Shown here piece by piece: positions 1 to 8,108 of a DNA stretch of 8,177 bases. Below the pieces are notes generated by a model. It saw only the letters and a program-made list of their open reading frames with translations. It was not told the origin of the DNA and did not search any database. Where the stretch lies: contig JABMML010000179.1 in the NCBI GenBank assembly GCA_013205585.1, positions 1 to 8,177 of the forward strand, in the 5' to 3' direction. Each line of letters begins with the position of its first letter. Position 1 is the stretch's first letter. Origin of the DNA: Chitinophagaceae bacterium. GTDB taxonomy: Bacteria > Bacteroidota > Bacteroidia > Chitinophagales > Chitinophagaceae. The position numbers and the translations under genes were made by a program.

Positions 1-66
1 TAAATTTAATATCTACGATCAACTACACGATAAGTATCAGTAGAACCATAGTATTTTATAAATATA

Positions 67-123
67 AAAGCCGACCCTATAAATAATATTAAATAATATT
101 AAATAATATATTGGGTCGGCTTT
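67..123 (-). terminator. Strong hairpin terminator after the MORN-protein gene
   Basis: A perfect 11-base inverted repeat (AAAGCCGACCC at 67-77, GGGTCGGCTTT at 113-123) encloses a 35-base AT-only loop region apart from its edges. It starts three bases past the stop codon of the minus-strand gene. Read on that strand, the stem is followed by a T-rich stretch (TTTTATATTTAT), as in an intrinsic terminator. The A/T ends of the stem mean it could also stop transcription coming from the left on the plus strand. The loop is unusually long and is made of a decamer repeat listed separately. Confidence 0.8.
81..110. repeat. Three tandem copies of a 10-base AT repeat in the terminator loop
   Basis: The unit aaataatatt occurs at 81-90 and 91-100, and once more with one change at its last base at 101-110. 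The whole array lies between the two arms of the terminator stem. Each unit contains the self-complementary core AATATT or TAATATTA, so the loop could fold further. It probably arose by replication slippage. Copy number may vary between strains. Confidence 0.85.
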
Positions 124-126
124 AAT

Positions 127-762
127 TTAATCTCTTAACACCACGGTAATTTTATAGTTTTTAGTTTCATTAAAATCTACTGTAATATCCTGACCGCCAA
201 ATCTAAAAACGGCTTGAATAGGGAAGATCACATTCTGAAAAATATAGATATTCCTTTTTTGTTGATTGGTTCTAGGAAACATCTCTTGGAAGGACCCCTT
301 ATTAAATGTATACTCCGTTAAAGTAGGTTTTGGCATTTCGCCAGATAAAGTAGCTGAACCGCCTGAAACTGATTCAACACTCACTTCAATAATATTGCCA
401 CTTGGATTTGCAGGTTCAGAGGTAATACTGGCATTGCTTATCATGTATGACTTACTAATAACTTTATAGGGATATTCATAAATTCCAATATATTGGTCTT
501 TTTTCCAATAGCCAACCAGGGTAGTATCTCTATCATATATGCTTTTATAGCTTAATTCGCCATAACCTTCTTTTTTGCCTTTTTTAAAGCTGCCTTTAAA
601 CACACTGCCTGAGGTATCTGTCAAAACACCCATACCATCTGGTTGACCATTTTTTTGATCGCCCACATAGGTGGTTGCTGTTTGATAATTAGTTTGTGCA
701 TTTAAATTGTTTACTTGACATAGGATGGATAAAGCAATTAAACAGGAGATGGTCATTTTCAT
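127..762 (-). CDS. Secreted MORN-repeat protein with an unknown C-terminal domain
   Basis: This is a 211-residue protein of unknown role. Residues 1-23 form a signal peptide (hydrophobic core about 5-16, likely cleavage after NLNA or NAQ), so it is exported. A second Met at residue 3 is an equally possible start. Three MORN-type units follow: about 32-47 (YVGDQKNGQPDGMGVL), 55-70 (FKGSFKKGKKEGYGEL) and a weaker one at 82-97 (LVGYWKKDQYIGIYEY). MORN repeats form short beta-hairpins and often mediate protein or membrane contact; they do not indicate catalysis. Residues about 105-211 are rich in alternating hydrophobic and Thr/Ser residues, suggesting a beta-sandwich that I do not recognise. The gene stands alone, divergent from the GH109 gene, with a -7 promoter box at 821-828 and a strong terminator directly after the stop. 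Confidence 0.85.
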   Translation of the reverse strand: MKMTISCLIALSILCQVNNLNAQTNYQTATTYVGDQKNGQPDGMGVLTDTSGSVFKGSFKKGKKEGYGELSYKSIYDRDTTLVGYWKKDQYIGIYEYPYKVISKSYMISNASITSEPANPSGNIIEVSVESVSGGSATLSGEMPKPTLTEYTFNKGSFQEMFPRTNQQKRNIYIFQNVIFPIQAVFRFGGQDITVDFNETKNYKITVVLRD

Positions 763-820
763 ATTGATAATTTATTTTACTAATTTATAGAGATCTAGTA
801 AAGTTAGGGTTTAGATATTT

Positions 821-828
821 CAAAGTTA
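821..828 (-). promoter_or_regulatory. Bacteroidota -7 promoter element for the MORN-protein gene
   Basis: On the minus strand these bases read TAACTTTG, an exact match to TAnnTTTG, the -7 element used by the primary sigma factor of Bacteroidota. Transcription would start near 815 and give a leader of about 55 bases before the start codon at 762. I see no clear TTG (-33) element 19-21 bases upstream, so the call rests on the -7 box and its position. Confidence 0.5.
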
Positions 829-966
829 TGGATAGCAGGCCTCATATTTAATAATAGTCTATTTAACATAATGTTAATTATAAGCACAATATATAGGTTT
901 AAATGGGTCAAATGACTGTAAATCAATAGTAATAGATTAGGTATGGTAGAACCCAGTTAGAACTAA

Positions 967-978
967 ATTAGTACTAAT
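967..978. promoter_or_regulatory. 12-base palindrome, possible operator upstream of the GH109 gene
   Basis: ATTAGTACTAAT is a perfect dyad. Its left half with flank (TAAATTAGTA) recurs at 1054-1063, overlapping the likely promoter of the GH109 gene about 90 bases downstream. A dimeric regulator binding a full site and a half site is one reading. The DNA is very AT-rich, so chance is a real alternative. Confidence 0.3.
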
Positions 979-1088
979 CTATAACTAATATAGAGGATTT
1001 ATGTCTAGCCTATAAGAAATCTAGAACTAATTTATTAGGGGAATTATTCAGTATAAATTAGTATTTTGTATATCAATTCAACCTCTAA

Positions 1089-2507
<1,419 letters not shown>

Positions 2508-2560
2508 AAAGAATAAAGGTTATTAATTTTCATTTTTAACCCCTACTCTATTTAGCCTAG

Positions 2561-3577
2561 CTAGTTCAGTTTATTATACTGCTCTAATAATCGTATTTGA
2601 TTCAGCGTGCGCACTAAGTTCTGGCCCTCATACTTGGCACCGTAGTATATATCATTGTTTAAATGGTCCGTTAAAAAACGTAGGGCCTGCATGTAAATCA
2701 TAAATTGCCCACCATAGAAAAAGTGGTCCCTTTCAAAAGACGATAATTCATCTTGCATAAAATACAAGTAGCCTTTTTCAAGCGCCTTCCACTTAGTGGC
2801 GTCCACCACTACCTTATTTAAATCTTTTTCTTCTTCTGAAACTTTACATAAACAAGTACGGCACATATCTCCTATATCGCTAATAAAATAGCCCGCCATT
2901 ACAGTGTCTAAATCAATTACGCAAATGGCTTTTTCTATGCCGTTATTTTTTTGAAATAATACATTGCTAATTTTAGTATCGTGATGGGTTACTCTTTTTT
3001 TAACCTCGGCATGATGTATAAATGCACTGTATATTTCAACATATTTTTTATGAGCTACTAAAAATGAAATGGCTTCTTTGGTTTCAGTAATTCTTTGTGC
3101 ATTTCCTTTTACAATAGCCTCTGAAAACTGATGGTATCTTAAATTTAAATTATGAAAATCGGGAAGGCTATCTTTTAATTGACTGGCTTCAAAATTTTTC
3201 AGCACAGAAGTAAAACCTGCAAATTGCATAGCGGCCTGCTCTACTTGGTTTTCATTTTCTAAAACACTTAAAGCATAGCCTTCTATTTTATGAAAAGCCC
3301 TGTAATAGCCACCCTCCCACTCTACTAAAGTATTTCCATTCAATGTAGGTACTAAATGGGTGAATAAATAAGAAGAATTATTTTTTTGCAAGTAGCTAGA
3401 AATAGCATTGATATTCTCATCAATTGCAGTTGGGCTTTTGAAAACACTATGATTAATACATTGCAAGATATAGGCACTCTTATTGGTTTGAATAGAATAA
3501 GTAGTATTGATTAAGCCCTGCTGAATGGGTGCGTAACTATCTACCTGCCAACCATATAATGAAAAAATTTCTTGCAT
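2561..3577 (-). CDS. NahK-like N-acetylhexosamine kinase (APH-fold phosphotransferase)
   Basis: This 338-residue cytoplasmic protein has the aminoglycoside-phosphotransferase/choline-kinase fold. It most resembles N-acetylhexosamine 1-kinases, which convert GlcNAc or GalNAc plus ATP to the 1-phosphate. The nucleotide loop lies at about 17-30 (IQQGLINTTYSI), followed by AYILQCIN. The Brenner motif HHDTKISNVLF at 198-208 supplies the catalytic base D200 and N205. The metal-binding segment is VIDLDTVMAG at 220-229 (D222, D224), followed by SDIGDMCR. The start at 3577 (MQEIFSLYGW) was chosen because the fold begins there. The frame stays open to 3943, but that stretch is antisense to the next gene and has no family sequence. 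No signal peptide is visible. Substrate is inferred from motifs and from the neighbouring GH109 and glycosylasparaginase genes. Other small-molecule kinases share these motifs. Confidence 0.75.
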   Translation of the reverse strand: MQEIFSLYGWQVDSYAPIQQGLINTTYSIQTNKSAYILQCINHSVFKSPTAIDENINAISSYLQKNNSSYLFTHLVPTLNGNTLVEWEGGYYRAFHKIEGYALSVLENENQVEQAAMQFAGFTSVLKNFEASQLKDSLPDFHNLNLRYHQFSEAIVKGNAQRITETKEAISFLVAHKKYVEIYSAFIHHAEVKKRVTHHDTKISNVLFQKNNGIEKAICVIDLDTVMAGYFISDIGDMCRTCLCKVSEEEKDLNKVVVDATKWKALEKGYLYFMQDELSSFERDHFFYGGQFMIYMQALRFLTDHLNNDIYYGAKYEGQNLVRTLNQIRLLEQYNKLN

Positions 3578-3650
3578 ATAAATTTTATAATTAAAAGTAC
3601 AAAAAATATGCGCATTGTTCGTACCTTGATGATAATATAAACGATTGTAT
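3578..3650. promoter_or_regulatory. Shared divergent promoter region, kinase and glycosylasparaginase
   Basis: Both genes must be transcribed outward from these 73 bases unless a promoter lies inside a gene. For the kinase, the minus strand at 3608-3600 reads TATTTTTTG, one base longer than TAnnTTTG. For the glycosylasparaginase, TACCTTGA at 3622-3629 is an imperfect -7 element. Neither has a convincing TTG at the usual distance, so the exact promoters are uncertain. The compact layout would allow joint control. Confidence 0.4.
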
Positions 3651-4724
3651 ATGAGCATGGATCGAAGAAAGTTTTTGAACCTAAGTAGTTTAGGTATTTC
3701 AAGTTTTACCATCACTGGCTTTATACCCAAAACGGTACAAGATATTACTGGCAGCTCGAATACAATTAGCAGTTTGAATGCAGTGGTGAATCCTGTTGTA
3801 GTGGCTACCTGGGATGCAGGCTTGGCCGCTAACCTTGCTGCTTGGAAAATAATTGGTATAGGTGGAAACGCTTTAGATGCGGTAGAAAATGGTGTGAAAG
3901 TAACGGAAGATGAAATTAATTGCTGTGTAGGTTTAAGCGGCAATCCCGATAGAGATGGTCATGTTACCTTAGACGCTTCCATTATGGATCATGAATTTAA
4001 TTGTGGATCTGTTGCTTTTTTAGAACGCATTAAGCATCCTATATCTGTGGCTAGAAGAGTGATGGAAAAAACACCCCATGTAATGCTAGTGGGTGAAGGT
4101 GCTCAACAATTTGCCCTCTCAGAAGGTTTTACTTTAGAACCAGCTACTTTATCAAAAGATGCAAAATTATCTTATGAAAACTGGTTAAAAAAATCGGAAT
4201 ATAAACCTGTTATCAATATTGAAAGAAAACAAGCAACAAGTCAATTAGACCCTTCCCTCATGGCACCTCCTAAATTAAGCAATGGGGAGTGGAACCATGA
4301 CACCATTGGTATGATTGCCTTAGATAGTTTTGGAAACTTGAGTGGTAGTTGTACCACCAGTGGTGCAGGTTTTAAAATGAGAGGTCGTGTGGGTGACTCC
4401 CCTGTTATTGGTGCAGGCTTATATGTAGACAATGAAGTGGGTGCGGTGGTTGCCACTGGACAAGGAGAAGACGTCATTCGTGTGGCAGGCGCCAGTGCAG
4501 TAGTGGAACAAATGAGACAAGGTAAATCACCTGAGGAAGCTTGTAAATTTGTAGTGGAGAGAATTAGACGCATTAAAAAAGAGAAGGCAAAAGATATTCA
4601 AATATGTTTTATCGCGCTGAATAAAAAAGGGGAAGCAGGTGCTTACGCTTTACATAAAGGTTTTAATTATGCAGTGCATACAAAGGATGGAAATAAATTA
4701 TTTGAATCTTCTTCATTAGATTAA
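3651..4724 (+). CDS. Glycosylasparaginase (N4-(beta-N-acetylglucosaminyl)-L-asparaginase), Tat-exported
   Basis: This Ntn-hydrolase cleaves the GlcNAc-asparagine bond left after N-glycoprotein breakdown, giving aspartate and 1-amino-GlcNAc, which decays to GlcNAc and ammonia. From the chosen ATG the protein has 357 residues. A twin-arginine signal (DRRKFLNLSSLG) lies at the N-terminus. The self-cleavage site is NHDT, where T218 (codon 4302-4304) becomes the N-terminal nucleophile of the beta subunit. RGRVGDSP (R246, D249) and ATGQGE (T269, G270) match substrate-binding segments of the Elizabethkingia enzyme, and the early Trp in VATWDAG matches its Trp11. ATG at 3651 was preferred to TTG at 3645; ATG at 3657 (MDRRKF) is equally plausible. 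The gene is divergent from the kinase and precedes cutC by 6 bases, probably as an operon. A plain isoaspartyl peptidase is less likely given these motifs. Confidence 0.92.
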   Translation: MSMDRRKFLNLSSLGISSFTITGFIPKTVQDITGSSNTISSLNAVVNPVVVATWDAGLAANLAAWKIIGIGGNALDAVENGVKVTEDEINCCVGLSGNPDRDGHVTLDASIMDHEFNCGSVAFLERIKHPISVARRVMEKTPHVMLVGEGAQQFALSEGFTLEPATLSKDAKLSYENWLKKSEYKPVINIERKQATSQLDPSLMAPPKLSNGEWNHDTIGMIALDSFGNLSGSCTTSGAGFKMRGRVGDSPVIGAGLYVDNEVGAVVATGQGEDVIRVAGASAVVEQMRQGKSPEEACKFVVERIRRIKKEKAKDIQICFIALNKKGEAGAYALHKGFNYAVHTKDGNKLFESSSLD

Positions 4725-4730
4725 TCTATT

Positions 4731-5450
4731 ATGTCAAAAATTAAATTAGAGATTGCTGTATTTTCTGTAGAAGCTGCCCTAGCTGCTATTGAAGCGGGTG
4801 CTGATAGAATTGAATTTTGTGAAAACCCTTTAGAAGGAGGTACTACCCCCTCTTTTGGAAGTTTATCTACACTTATAAGCTTAACATCCAAACCAGTCTT
4901 TCCTATCATCAGACCTAGAGGAGGCGATTTTTTATATACGAAAAACGAATTCAAGGTGATGAGATCAGATGTACTGATGGCTAAAAAACTAGACTATCCA
5001 GGCATTGTCATTGGACTATTAAACCAAGATGGAAGTATCGATGTTGAAAGAACAAAAAGATTAGTGGATTTAGCAAGTCCAATGGAAGTAAGTTTTCATA
5101 GGGCCTTTGATAGATGTATCGACCCTTTCAAGGCTTTGGAAGATATTATTGCAACAGGTTGTAAAAGAATTTTAACTAGTGGTCAAGTACCGAATGCAGC
5201 AGATGCGCAACCCTTATTAAAAAAATTAATTGAACAAGCGGGCGATAGAATTATTATTATGCCAGGTTCTGGTGTGCGTTCTAATAATATCAAAGAAATT
5301 ATTCAGTCAACAGGTGCTAAAGAAATACATAGTAGTGCGCGTAAAATGCAAGCAAGTCAAATGCATTATTTTAAATCATCCATGCAGGAAGAATTATTGT
5401 CAACTGGAATAGATTTTGATGAGATTAGAAAAATGCTAGAACAATTATAA
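4731..5450 (+). CDS. cutC: CutC-family TIM-barrel protein (PF03932)
   Basis: This 239-residue cytoplasmic protein has the full length of the family. Family motifs run in order: GADRIEFCENPLEGGTTPS at 23-41, IRPRGGDFLY at 60-69, SFHRAFD at 121-127, RILTSG at 146-151, IMPGSGV at 176-182 and EIHSSA at 198-203. CutC was named for copper tolerance in E. coli, but that phenotype was later attributed to loss of the overlapping small RNA MicL, so its true function is open. The GSG loop and conserved Arg, His and Glu residues fit an enzyme acting on a phosphorylated small molecule (inference). It follows the glycosylasparaginase gene by 6 bases and is probably co-transcribed, which points to amino-sugar metabolism rather than copper. 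No metal transporter or copper regulator is nearby. Confidence 0.93.
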   Translation: MSKIKLEIAVFSVEAALAAIEAGADRIEFCENPLEGGTTPSFGSLSTLISLTSKPVFPIIRPRGGDFLYTKNEFKVMRSDVLMAKKLDYPGIVIGLLNQDGSIDVERTKRLVDLASPMEVSFHRAFDRCIDPFKALEDIIATGCKRILTSGQVPNAADAQPLLKKLIEQAGDRIIIMPGSGVRSNNIKEIIQSTGAKEIHSSARKMQASQMHYFKSSMQEELLSTGIDFDEIRKMLEQL

Positions 5451-5453
5451 TTG
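5442..5453. other. 12-base palindrome over the cutC stop codon, tail-to-tail with serA
   Basis: CAATTATAATTG is a perfect dyad covering the last codons of cutC and three of the six bases between it and the convergent serA stop. It has no loop and no GC stem, so it is not an ordinary intrinsic terminator. No other terminator fits in the 6-base gap, so transcripts probably run into the opposite gene. Confidence 0.4.
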
Positions 5454-5456
5454 CCA

Positions 5457-6695
5457 CTAATACAACATACGCGCTCTAATAGTATGCTTTACTTCTTTTA
5501 ATAGTGCAATAGCCGTTTTAGATAATTTAGAATCTACATCTAATACTACATAGCCAATTTCATCATTGGTTTTTAAATATTGTCCCACAATATTTATTTT
5601 ATTTTTAGACATCACCGTATTAATAGCACTCAATACACCCGGTACATTATTATGCATATGTAAAATACGGTGTGCATTTTCAACCGGTGGTAAACTAATA
5701 GAAGGTATGGTATGAGAACCATAAGAAACCCCACGCTCTAAGTATTGATATAATTTAATACTTACATCTTCTCCAATATTTTCTTGCGCTTCTTCGGTAG
5801 AACCACCAATATGGGGCGTCAGCATCACATTGGCTAAGCCTTGTAGCGGTGTGGTAAAAACATCTCCATTTTTTTCAGGTTCAATTGGAAATACATCAAT
5901 AGCAGCCCCTCCTATTTTTTTATCCGTGATGGCTTTACTTAAAGCATCTAAATCAACTACTTCACCACGCGCATAGTTTATTAAAATTGCGCCTTGTTTA
6001 AATTGACTTATCACCGCCTTGCTAATTAAATTTTTAGTTTGACTGGTTTCTGGAACATGCAAAGAAATAATATCAGAACTACTTACAATATCTTTTATAG
6101 ATTTTGCGGGCTTGGCATTACCTAAAGGTAGTTTTGTTTCAATATCAAAAAATTGAATTTTCATACCCATGGCTTCTGCCAAAATACTTAACTGCGTACC
6201 AATATTACCATAGCCAATAATGCCCATTGTTTTTCCTCTTAGTTCAAAACTTCCTTTTGCTTCTTTATTCCAAATGCCTTTATGTGCCGCTGTATTTTTA
6301 TCTACAATTTTTCTAATGAGCATAATAGATGCGCCAATGACTAATTCGGCAACACTTCTTGTATTACTATAAGGTGCGTTAAATACCGCTACCCCTTTTT
6401 GCTTACACGCTTTTAAATCAACTTGGTTAATGCCAATACAAAAACATCCAATGGCTTGTAATTTTTTAGCACTCTCTAATACTTTTTTGGAAATAAAAGT
6501 TTTAGAACGAATACCTAAAATGTGCACGTCCTTTATAATCTTGATTAATTCCTCCTCACTTAAAGCCCCAGCTACCTTTTTTACATCTGTATATCCCATG
6601 TCTTTAAAATACTGAACTGCCTTATCACTTATGTTTTCAAGGAATAAGACTTTAATTTTATCCTTAGGATAGCTAGTGGCATCAAAATTACTCAT
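5457..6695 (-). CDS. serA: D-3-phosphoglycerate dehydrogenase, E. coli type with ACT domain
   Basis: This 412-residue cytoplasmic enzyme oxidises 3-phosphoglycerate to 3-phosphohydroxypyruvate with NAD, the first step of serine synthesis. The Rossmann motif GIIGYGNIG lies at 158-166. Catalytic residues are R243 (NYARGE), E272 (FPIEPE) and H295 (TPHIGGST), a constant offset of 3 from E. coli R240, E269 and H292. The signature GCFCIGINQVDL is at 83-94. A C-terminal ACT domain (about 340-412) keeps the serine-binding H348, N350 and N368, predicting feedback inhibition by L-serine. The protein ends in RARMLY, like E. coli SerA. The start at 6695 is supported by alignment with E. coli SerA (KDKIKVLF near the N-terminus). 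serC and serB are not in the window. A -7 box lies only 4 bases upstream of the start codon. Confidence 0.96.
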   Translation of the reverse strand: MSNFDATSYPKDKIKVLFLENISDKAVQYFKDMGYTDVKKVAGALSEEELIKIIKDVHILGIRSKTFISKKVLESAKKLQAIGCFCIGINQVDLKACKQKGVAVFNAPYSNTRSVAELVIGASIMLIRKIVDKNTAAHKGIWNKEAKGSFELRGKTMGIIGYGNIGTQLSILAEAMGMKIQFFDIETKLPLGNAKPAKSIKDIVSSSDIISLHVPETSQTKNLISKAVISQFKQGAILINYARGEVVDLDALSKAITDKKIGGAAIDVFPIEPEKNGDVFTTPLQGLANVMLTPHIGGSTEEAQENIGEDVSIKLYQYLERGVSYGSHTIPSISLPPVENAHRILHMHNNVPGVLSAINTVMSKNKINIVGQYLKTNDEIGYVVLDVDSKLSKTAIALLKEVKHTIRARMLY

Positions 6696-6699
6696 GGCA

Positions 6700-6707
6700 C
6701 AAAGTTA
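6700..6707 (-). promoter_or_regulatory. -7 promoter element almost touching the serA start codon
   Basis: The minus strand reads TAACTTTG, an exact TAnnTTTG match and the same octamer as at 821-828. It ends only 4 bases before the serA ATG, so transcription from it would begin at or next to the start codon and the mRNA would have little or no leader. An eight-base T-tract lies directly upstream. No TTG (-33) is found 19-21 bases upstream; the nearest is 29 bases away. The box may be fortuitous. Confidence 0.4.
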
Positions 6708-6807
6708 AAAAAAATTAACTGTTTGCTATTCATTAACAATAAATTATGTGTTTATATCGTTAATTTAGTAGCTATAAATGGTTATGGCCACCTTATAAAA
6801 CTAACAG

Positions 6808-8016
6808 ATGTTCATTCGATTCACCCTCTTACTAGGTTTTTTCTTTTTAAGCATTTCCTGCGGAACGGGTCAAGGCCCTCGTTTTTTAGATATTTCAGCT
6901 ACTACCATCCTAAATAATGATGATAAAGAGCGTTTAATTGCAGAGGTTAAAGCTAAATATGAGACGATACTAGGTAATAAGGGTTTTAGTGGCCAAATTT
7001 TGATAGCCAAAAACGGCGAAGTTATTTTCGAAGATTACAAAGGCTATTCTAATTATTCAGATAAAACGGCCATCCTTCCCGAAACCCCTATTCATTTAGC
7101 CTCTATTTCTAAAACATTTACGGGCATGGCTGCTCTTAAATTATGGGAACAAGATAAATTAGATTTGAAAGCGACCGTTACTAAATACTTTGCCAATTTT
7201 CCTTATAAAGAGGTGACGATAGAACAATTACTTTCTCATCGTAGTGGCCTACCCGATTATTCTTATTTCATGGAACCCAATAAGTATAAAACTGTGAAAG
7301 TGAAAAATAAAAGGGGCCGTTGGGTTAAGAAATTAAAATTAATAAAGGCTGAAACCCCATTTAGGCAAGGGTTGTATAATAATCAGGATGTACTAGACTA
7401 TATGGTGACCAAGCGCCCTGCACCAGCTGCTATGCCCAATAGAGTATTCAAATATTGCAATACTAATTTTGTAGTATTGGCTTTAATTATTGAAAAAATT
7501 ACTGGTCAAGACTTCCCTACTTACATGGCAGAAACTATTTTTAAGCCATTGAAAATGGAAAATACCTATGTATTTAGTGCCAAGACTATTGACAAGTACA
7601 CGCCTTCTTATAATGCACGCATGGTTCCTTATAAAATTGAAAAGTACGATTGCATTTATGGAGATAAAAACGTGTATAGTACCGCAAGAGATATGTATTT
7701 ATGGGATAAGGCTTTAACAGAAGGCAGTTATGTAAAAGAAAGTACTTTAGAAATGGCTTATCAGCCGCAGAGCCCTATTAATAAGTATCACCATAACTAC
7801 GGCTTAGGCTGGCGTATTTTGGCTAAACCTAATGAAGAAAGACTAGTATATCATAATGGTTGGTGGCATGGAAATAATACTGTATTTACACGCTTAATTA
7901 GTGAATCGGCGACGATCATTATTTTGGGCAATAAGTTCAATAGGTCTATCTACAAAGGCAAGGAAATTGCGTCTGTTTTTACAGGTAAAGTAGATACCAC
8001 TGACTTGTTGGACTAA
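6808..8016 (+). CDS. Lipoprotein serine hydrolase of the class C beta-lactamase / PBP4* fold
   Basis: This 402-residue envelope protein belongs to the broad beta-lactamase (PF00144) superfamily, which includes esterases, D-aminopeptidases and peptidoglycan-acting enzymes. The true substrate is unknown. Residues 1-18 form a lipoprotein-type signal ending LSISC with Cys18 followed by Gly, so it is probably lipid-anchored. The catalytic SxxK is S99-I-S-K102 (LASISKTF), the tyrosine motif is Y216-C-N218, and HNG at 349-351 takes the KTG position. SHRSGLPDY at 143-151 is typical of the family. Residues 159-180 form a strongly basic insertion (10 Lys/Arg) between SHRSGLPDY and the NQDVLDY helix. 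Its start lies 112 bases from the divergent serA start. It is unlikely to be a true antibiotic resistance gene, though this is not proven. Confidence 0.9.
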   Translation: MFIRFTLLLGFFFLSISCGTGQGPRFLDISATTILNNDDKERLIAEVKAKYETILGNKGFSGQILIAKNGEVIFEDYKGYSNYSDKTAILPETPIHLASISKTFTGMAALKLWEQDKLDLKATVTKYFANFPYKEVTIEQLLSHRSGLPDYSYFMEPNKYKTVKVKNKRGRWVKKLKLIKAETPFRQGLYNNQDVLDYMVTKRPAPAAMPNRVFKYCNTNFVVLALIIEKITGQDFPTYMAETIFKPLKMENTYVFSAKTIDKYTPSYNARMVPYKIEKYDCIYGDKNVYSTARDMYLWDKALTEGSYVKESTLEMAYQPQSPINKYHHNYGLGWRILAKPNEERLVYHNGWWHGNNTVFTRLISESATIIILGNKFNRSIYKGKEIASVFTGKVDTTDLLD

Positions 8017-8018
8017 AG

Positions 8019-8048
8019 TTGCCCTTTTTTGCCCTTTTTTGACTTTTA
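8019..8048. repeat. Tandem decamers with helically phased T-tracts before the hppA promoter
   Basis: TTGCCCTTTT occurs at 8019-8028 and 8029-8038, and a diverged third unit (TTGACTTTTA) occupies 8039-8048. T-runs at 8025-8030, 8035-8040, 8044-8047 and 8056-8060 recur roughly once per helical turn, which is expected to curve the DNA. The array starts just after the preceding stop codon and runs up to the -7 element. The TTG in each unit offers several -33 candidates; the one at 8029-8031 is 22 bases from the -7 box. Confidence 0.7.
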
Positions 8049-8053
8049 CCCCC

Positions 8054-8061
8054 TATTTTTG
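8054..8061 (+). promoter_or_regulatory. -7 promoter element for the downstream membrane-protein gene
   Basis: TATTTTTG is an exact match to the Bacteroidota TAnnTTTG element. A TTTG at 8028-8031 lies 22 bases upstream as a slightly distant -33 element. Transcription would start near 8066 and give a leader of about 43 bases that is A-rich and has no Shine-Dalgarno sequence. Confidence 0.65.
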
Positions 8062-8108
8062 CAGACCTCAAAAGAAATTAAACAGAAAACAAAAGAATAA
8101 GTATTGCT

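Noticed and set aside
266..469. Plus-strand open frame inside the MORN gene
   Set aside because: It is antisense to a gene with a signal peptide and clear repeats, and has no start signal or family features.
2508..2560. Possible bidirectional terminator between the GH109 and kinase genes
   Set aside because: Only a 5-base pair stem (GGTTA 2518-2522 with TAACC 2537-2541) with a 14-base loop was found, too weak to call.
3645..3650. TTG start two codons upstream for glycosylasparaginase
   Set aside because: TTG starts are uncommon in this phylum and two ATGs follow immediately, directly before the twin-arginine motif.
3578..3943. Upstream extension of the kinase reading frame by 122 codons
   Set aside because: It runs antisense through the signal and N-terminal part of the glycosylasparaginase, has no family similarity, and the kinase fold begins at the Met encoded at 3577.
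4241..4573. Antisense open frame inside glycosylasparaginase
   Set aside because: It mirrors a strongly conserved catalytic coding region and has a low-complexity composition with no recognisable domain.
6723..6917. Open frame across the serA/hydrolase gap into the hydrolase gene
   Set aside because: It overlaps the lipoprotein signal in another frame and resembles no known protein.
6808..8016. Antibiotic-resistance beta-lactamase
   Set aside because: The SxxK/YxN/HxG set and the lipoprotein signal are shared by many housekeeping hydrolases, and no mobile element or resistance context is present.
8003..8040. Intrinsic terminator for the hydrolase gene using the T-runs
   Set aside because: The T-runs are not preceded by a GC stem; only a 4-base ACTT/AAGT pairing is available.
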